Shown: positions 61,538-64,000 of the stretch, in pieces
How positions within the stretch are numbered: the stretch's first letter is position 1
How the letters are laid out: each line of letters starts with the position of its first letter
Source: Larus michahellis
Lineage: Eukaryota > Chordata > Aves > Charadriiformes > Laridae
Direction: 5' to 3'
Length of the DNA: 64,000 bases
Assembly (NCBI RefSeq): GCF_964199755.1
Contig: NC_133911.1
Location: 3,995,001-4,059,000, forward strand
Program-made: the position numbers and the translations under genes
Notes under the pieces: model-generated
The model's database searches: none
What the model saw: only the letters and a program-made list of their open reading frames with translations
What the model was told of the DNA's origin: nothing

Positions 61538-62118
61538 CATGCTCTGGAGGTTCAGGCACTGGCACTCCGACCCAAGGCTCCCCACAGAGCACACTTTTAG
61601 AGACTGACGACTCCTGCAGGAAGGGGTTCTTTGGCAGGATTATTTGCAGGTCTTAAGGCTGGAACAGCAGGAAGCACTGGCAGTCACAAGTTGAGACTCA
61701 TCAACAGAGCTGGGACGCTCCACGCAACAACACACTCATCTTCGTGGCACTGGTCAAGTCACAAACACTCCTACAACACTCCTACTCAGCAGGCACAACA
61801 CTTGCCTTGTCGTATAGTTGCAGGGGAGAAAAAAAATAAAGAGGTCACGCAGCAAGGTAACGGCAGAGCTGCATCAAGCTTAGAGGGGGCCCGGCTCAAA
61901 AAGTTCAGCTCAGATTAGTATCCTCGGCTGGGACTCGCTGCGGGCGGCTGAAAGCCCAGCGCACAGCCAAAGCTGCTCTCCTACTCCTCAGCACCCATCA
62001 GCTAGGTGGGATTTCACATAGCTCGACATCCAGACCCACCGGGTCAAAAATGGAGGTGCTCACCCCTGTCTCAATTCCACAAAACCCACGTGCGGAGCAG
62101 CTAGCAGGCTCTCAGGGA

Positions 62119-62141
62119 CACACACACACACACACACACAC
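62119..62141. repeat. (CA)n microsatellite
   Basis: About eleven to twelve uninterrupted CA units are followed by GCACGCA variants. It is likely polymorphic and no other role is visible. Confidence 0.9.
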
Positions 62142-63598
62142 GCACGCATCTGCTGTGCTGCAGCAGCAGCGATTGCTCGGTCTGCTTCGGCAGGGTTGCA
62201 GAGAAATCTAGGACTGGTACAAGCCATAAAGGAAGCGTGAGAAGAAGAACCAGCAGAGCTGCAGATCCCTGGGCCCAGGCAGCGCTTGCTCTCTGCTTCT
62301 CACCCTCGCAGGCAGCAAAGTTACTCCAGGATTCAGTCTAAAAACACTTCTAAGCTTAGAAATGATTGACCTAATGAAAACATTAAATTGTACTACCATT
62401 TCACTAACGCCCTAAGCGGGCAACCCTGGGAAAGCTCCTAAGCAAACAGTCACTTCCATTCTGTTTAACAATTTGTGTGTAAAAAATAAGAACCTTAAAT
62501 AAAAAAAAAAAAATTAAAACTGAGCCTTGATTCCCTAATGAATGTCCAGAGGCACTTCCACATAAATATCAACCTACTGATAGGGGGGCGAATGGGAGAT
62601 GATCCTTCTCATGAAATAAGTTAGGTCAAGGCATGTTCTGGGGCGCAGACTCTGCTTGTTTCTTACAGTCAGCTTCTTCCTCGCTGAATCCAAGGTGCTT
62701 GGGGAAGGCAAGACGGGCAAAAAAAAAAAGAAAAAAAAAATTGTCCGCAATTGCAGAACTTGGAAAAGGGGTGGACGTAAACACTGTAAACCCTGCATTC
62801 CAAAACAAGAAGACAAGAAGGGTGGCATGGTTTACAACCGGGAGAAAGGTGCACTGATAAGGTTACAGAGCTGAGACACTCCCGGCGCGCGCGGTCTCTC
62901 CCACTCCTGTGCAGACATAGCGCAGTCTGGTTCCCAGAGCCTGACGCGACGCTCCAAAAAGCAGATCTCCCCCATCGCTGTAAATGCGTTTCCCTGTTAC
63001 GGCGCCCCATTTCCCCCTGTTCTCCCATCAGCAGCCGGCCACAGCCACGTCTTCAGGCTCCGCCACATTTCAAAGTGCAGCTGCCTTCCCCGCTGCGGGC
63101 AGAGCCGGGGAGATCTGCCTACGCGGAGCTGGAGAGGAGCTGGGTCAAACGCAACGTAAACAGGCTGCGGTGACACTCTCGGTTAATCAAGGGAAGCATT
63201 CCTACCTGCACAGCCTCCATACAGCTCACCTCCGGCTCCTTTATCGCCCTGTATTACTCATCCCTGAAACCTTTGGGCTTTTGATGTTAAGGTTCTCGTA
63301 GACGGAAGCTGACTCATCATCAACCCTGTCAAGAAACAAAGCCTTGTTATTAACAGCTCACCACTCCGGATCTTTTCCCAGAGGCAGGTGGACAGTGGGA
63401 AGCGGGCGATGGCCCAGCCAAGCTGCCTTTTTCCCTCCCCAGCCTTGTGGATAGGACGACACCAGGTTACGCGCTTTTCTCAATCTGTTTTCTCTCCCTC
63501 TGAGCCACCCCTCCTAGGTTCCAACACGGCTTGGGGATGGAGCTTTGAACCTTCCTCCACATGTCAGCCTTTCACGGATCCGAAGTTTCTGCAGGACC

Positions 63599-63627
63599 AG
63601 GAAATACCACAGCTCCTGGTATTTCCT
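63599..63627. repeat. Perfect 11-bp inverted repeat with 7-nt loop
   Basis: AGGAAATACCA at 63599-63609 and its reverse complement TGGTATTTCCT at 63617-63627 flank CAGCTCC. It can fold into a short hairpin. No gene or transposon end explains it. Confidence 0.85.
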
Positions 63628-64000
63628 ACTCTTACTTTCTCTACATACCCAATTTCTCTGGATTTTCCAAAACCTCCTGGAAGGAGAGGGCTGCTCCAAA
63701 GGCCAGATCCAAGTACCTCTGAAGCGGGTTTGACACCCAAAGCTGGACTCGCGGGAGCTCTCTGGAGCCGACAGCACCAGCCACGCAGAGCTCACCTGGG
63801 CTCAGTCCCACTCAATCCTCCCCACCCTCATTTATTCAGAGCCGCACTTTCAAAGTTGGGCGTTTTAAACAGCACACAGATGTTTCTAGAGGCCAGCAGG
63901 GAAGATCCCAACATGTGACATCTCCTTATGCCCTCTTCTGTTGGGTTTTTTGTTCTGCATGAGCCCGGCAGCAGCATTTCTGCCTCCACTTTAGCACCCA

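Larger units (their letters stand above)
61540..64000. other. No recognised gene; possible 3'UTR of a minus-strand gene
   Basis: I checked both strands for agrin-like LG-domain or EGF-like sequence and saw none. Features are a CA dinucleotide run (62119-62141), A-rich tracts (62500-62513, 62720-62740) and a perfect 11-bp inverted repeat at 63599-63627. If the signal at 61113-61118 is real, part of this stretch is transcribed on the minus strand. Confidence 0.4.

Noticed and set aside
61199-61656. Two overlapping plus-strand open frames of 133 and 149 codons
   Set aside because: They are produced by the 52-bp tandem repeat, which stays open in several frames at once. The peptides are the same repeat read in shifted frames, with no known domain.

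Overview
The window is nuclear DNA of a bird, or at least a sauropsid. It carries several CR1 LINE 3' fragments with the typical ATTCTATGATTCT end, two vertebrate genes with recognisable orthologues, short introns and a compact CpG-island promoter. Most of the 64 kb is non-coding. No prokaryotic, plasmid, phage or CRISPR feature is present.

Layout: (1) 1-13.6 kb is AT-rich intergenic sequence with one CR1 fragment and no gene I can support. (2) 13.6-32.6 kb on the minus strand is the orthologue of human C1orf159, a small single-pass membrane protein. I rebuilt eight coding exons from splice sites. Their phases agree at all seven junctions and give 202 codons plus a stop. Its CpG-island promoter and first non-coding exon lie at about 31.9-32.6 kb, with two ZNF143-type (SBS) motifs and a YY1-type motif. 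(3) 32.6-54.6 kb is a gene-poor interval of about 22 kb holding a longer CR1 copy at 46.3-47.1 kb. (4) 54.6-59.3 kb on the plus strand is RNF223, a membrane-anchored RING-finger protein of 269 residues. It has an intronless CDS, an acceptor just upstream of the start codon and a likely TATA/CCAAT promoter with a leader exon at about 54.7-55.0 kb. (5) 59.3-64 kb has no recognisable coding exon. It holds a five-copy 52-bp minisatellite and a minus-strand polyadenylation signal that could be the 3' end of the next gene. AGRN is expected there from human synteny, but this is not shown.

C1orf159 and RNF223 are neighbours in human 1p36.33, so the window is the avian counterpart of that block. Here the two genes are divergent (head to head), whereas in human both lie on the same strand with RNF223 beyond the 3' end of C1orf159. 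This implies a local inversion in one lineage. Nothing in the sequence shows that the two genes act together: one is a membrane protein with a cysteine-rich outside, the other a putative membrane E3 ubiquitin ligase.

The exon models, RING residues, repeats and motif matches were read directly from the sequence. Orthology and human gene order come from memory of the families. Transcript ends, promoters and the AGRN suggestion are inference.
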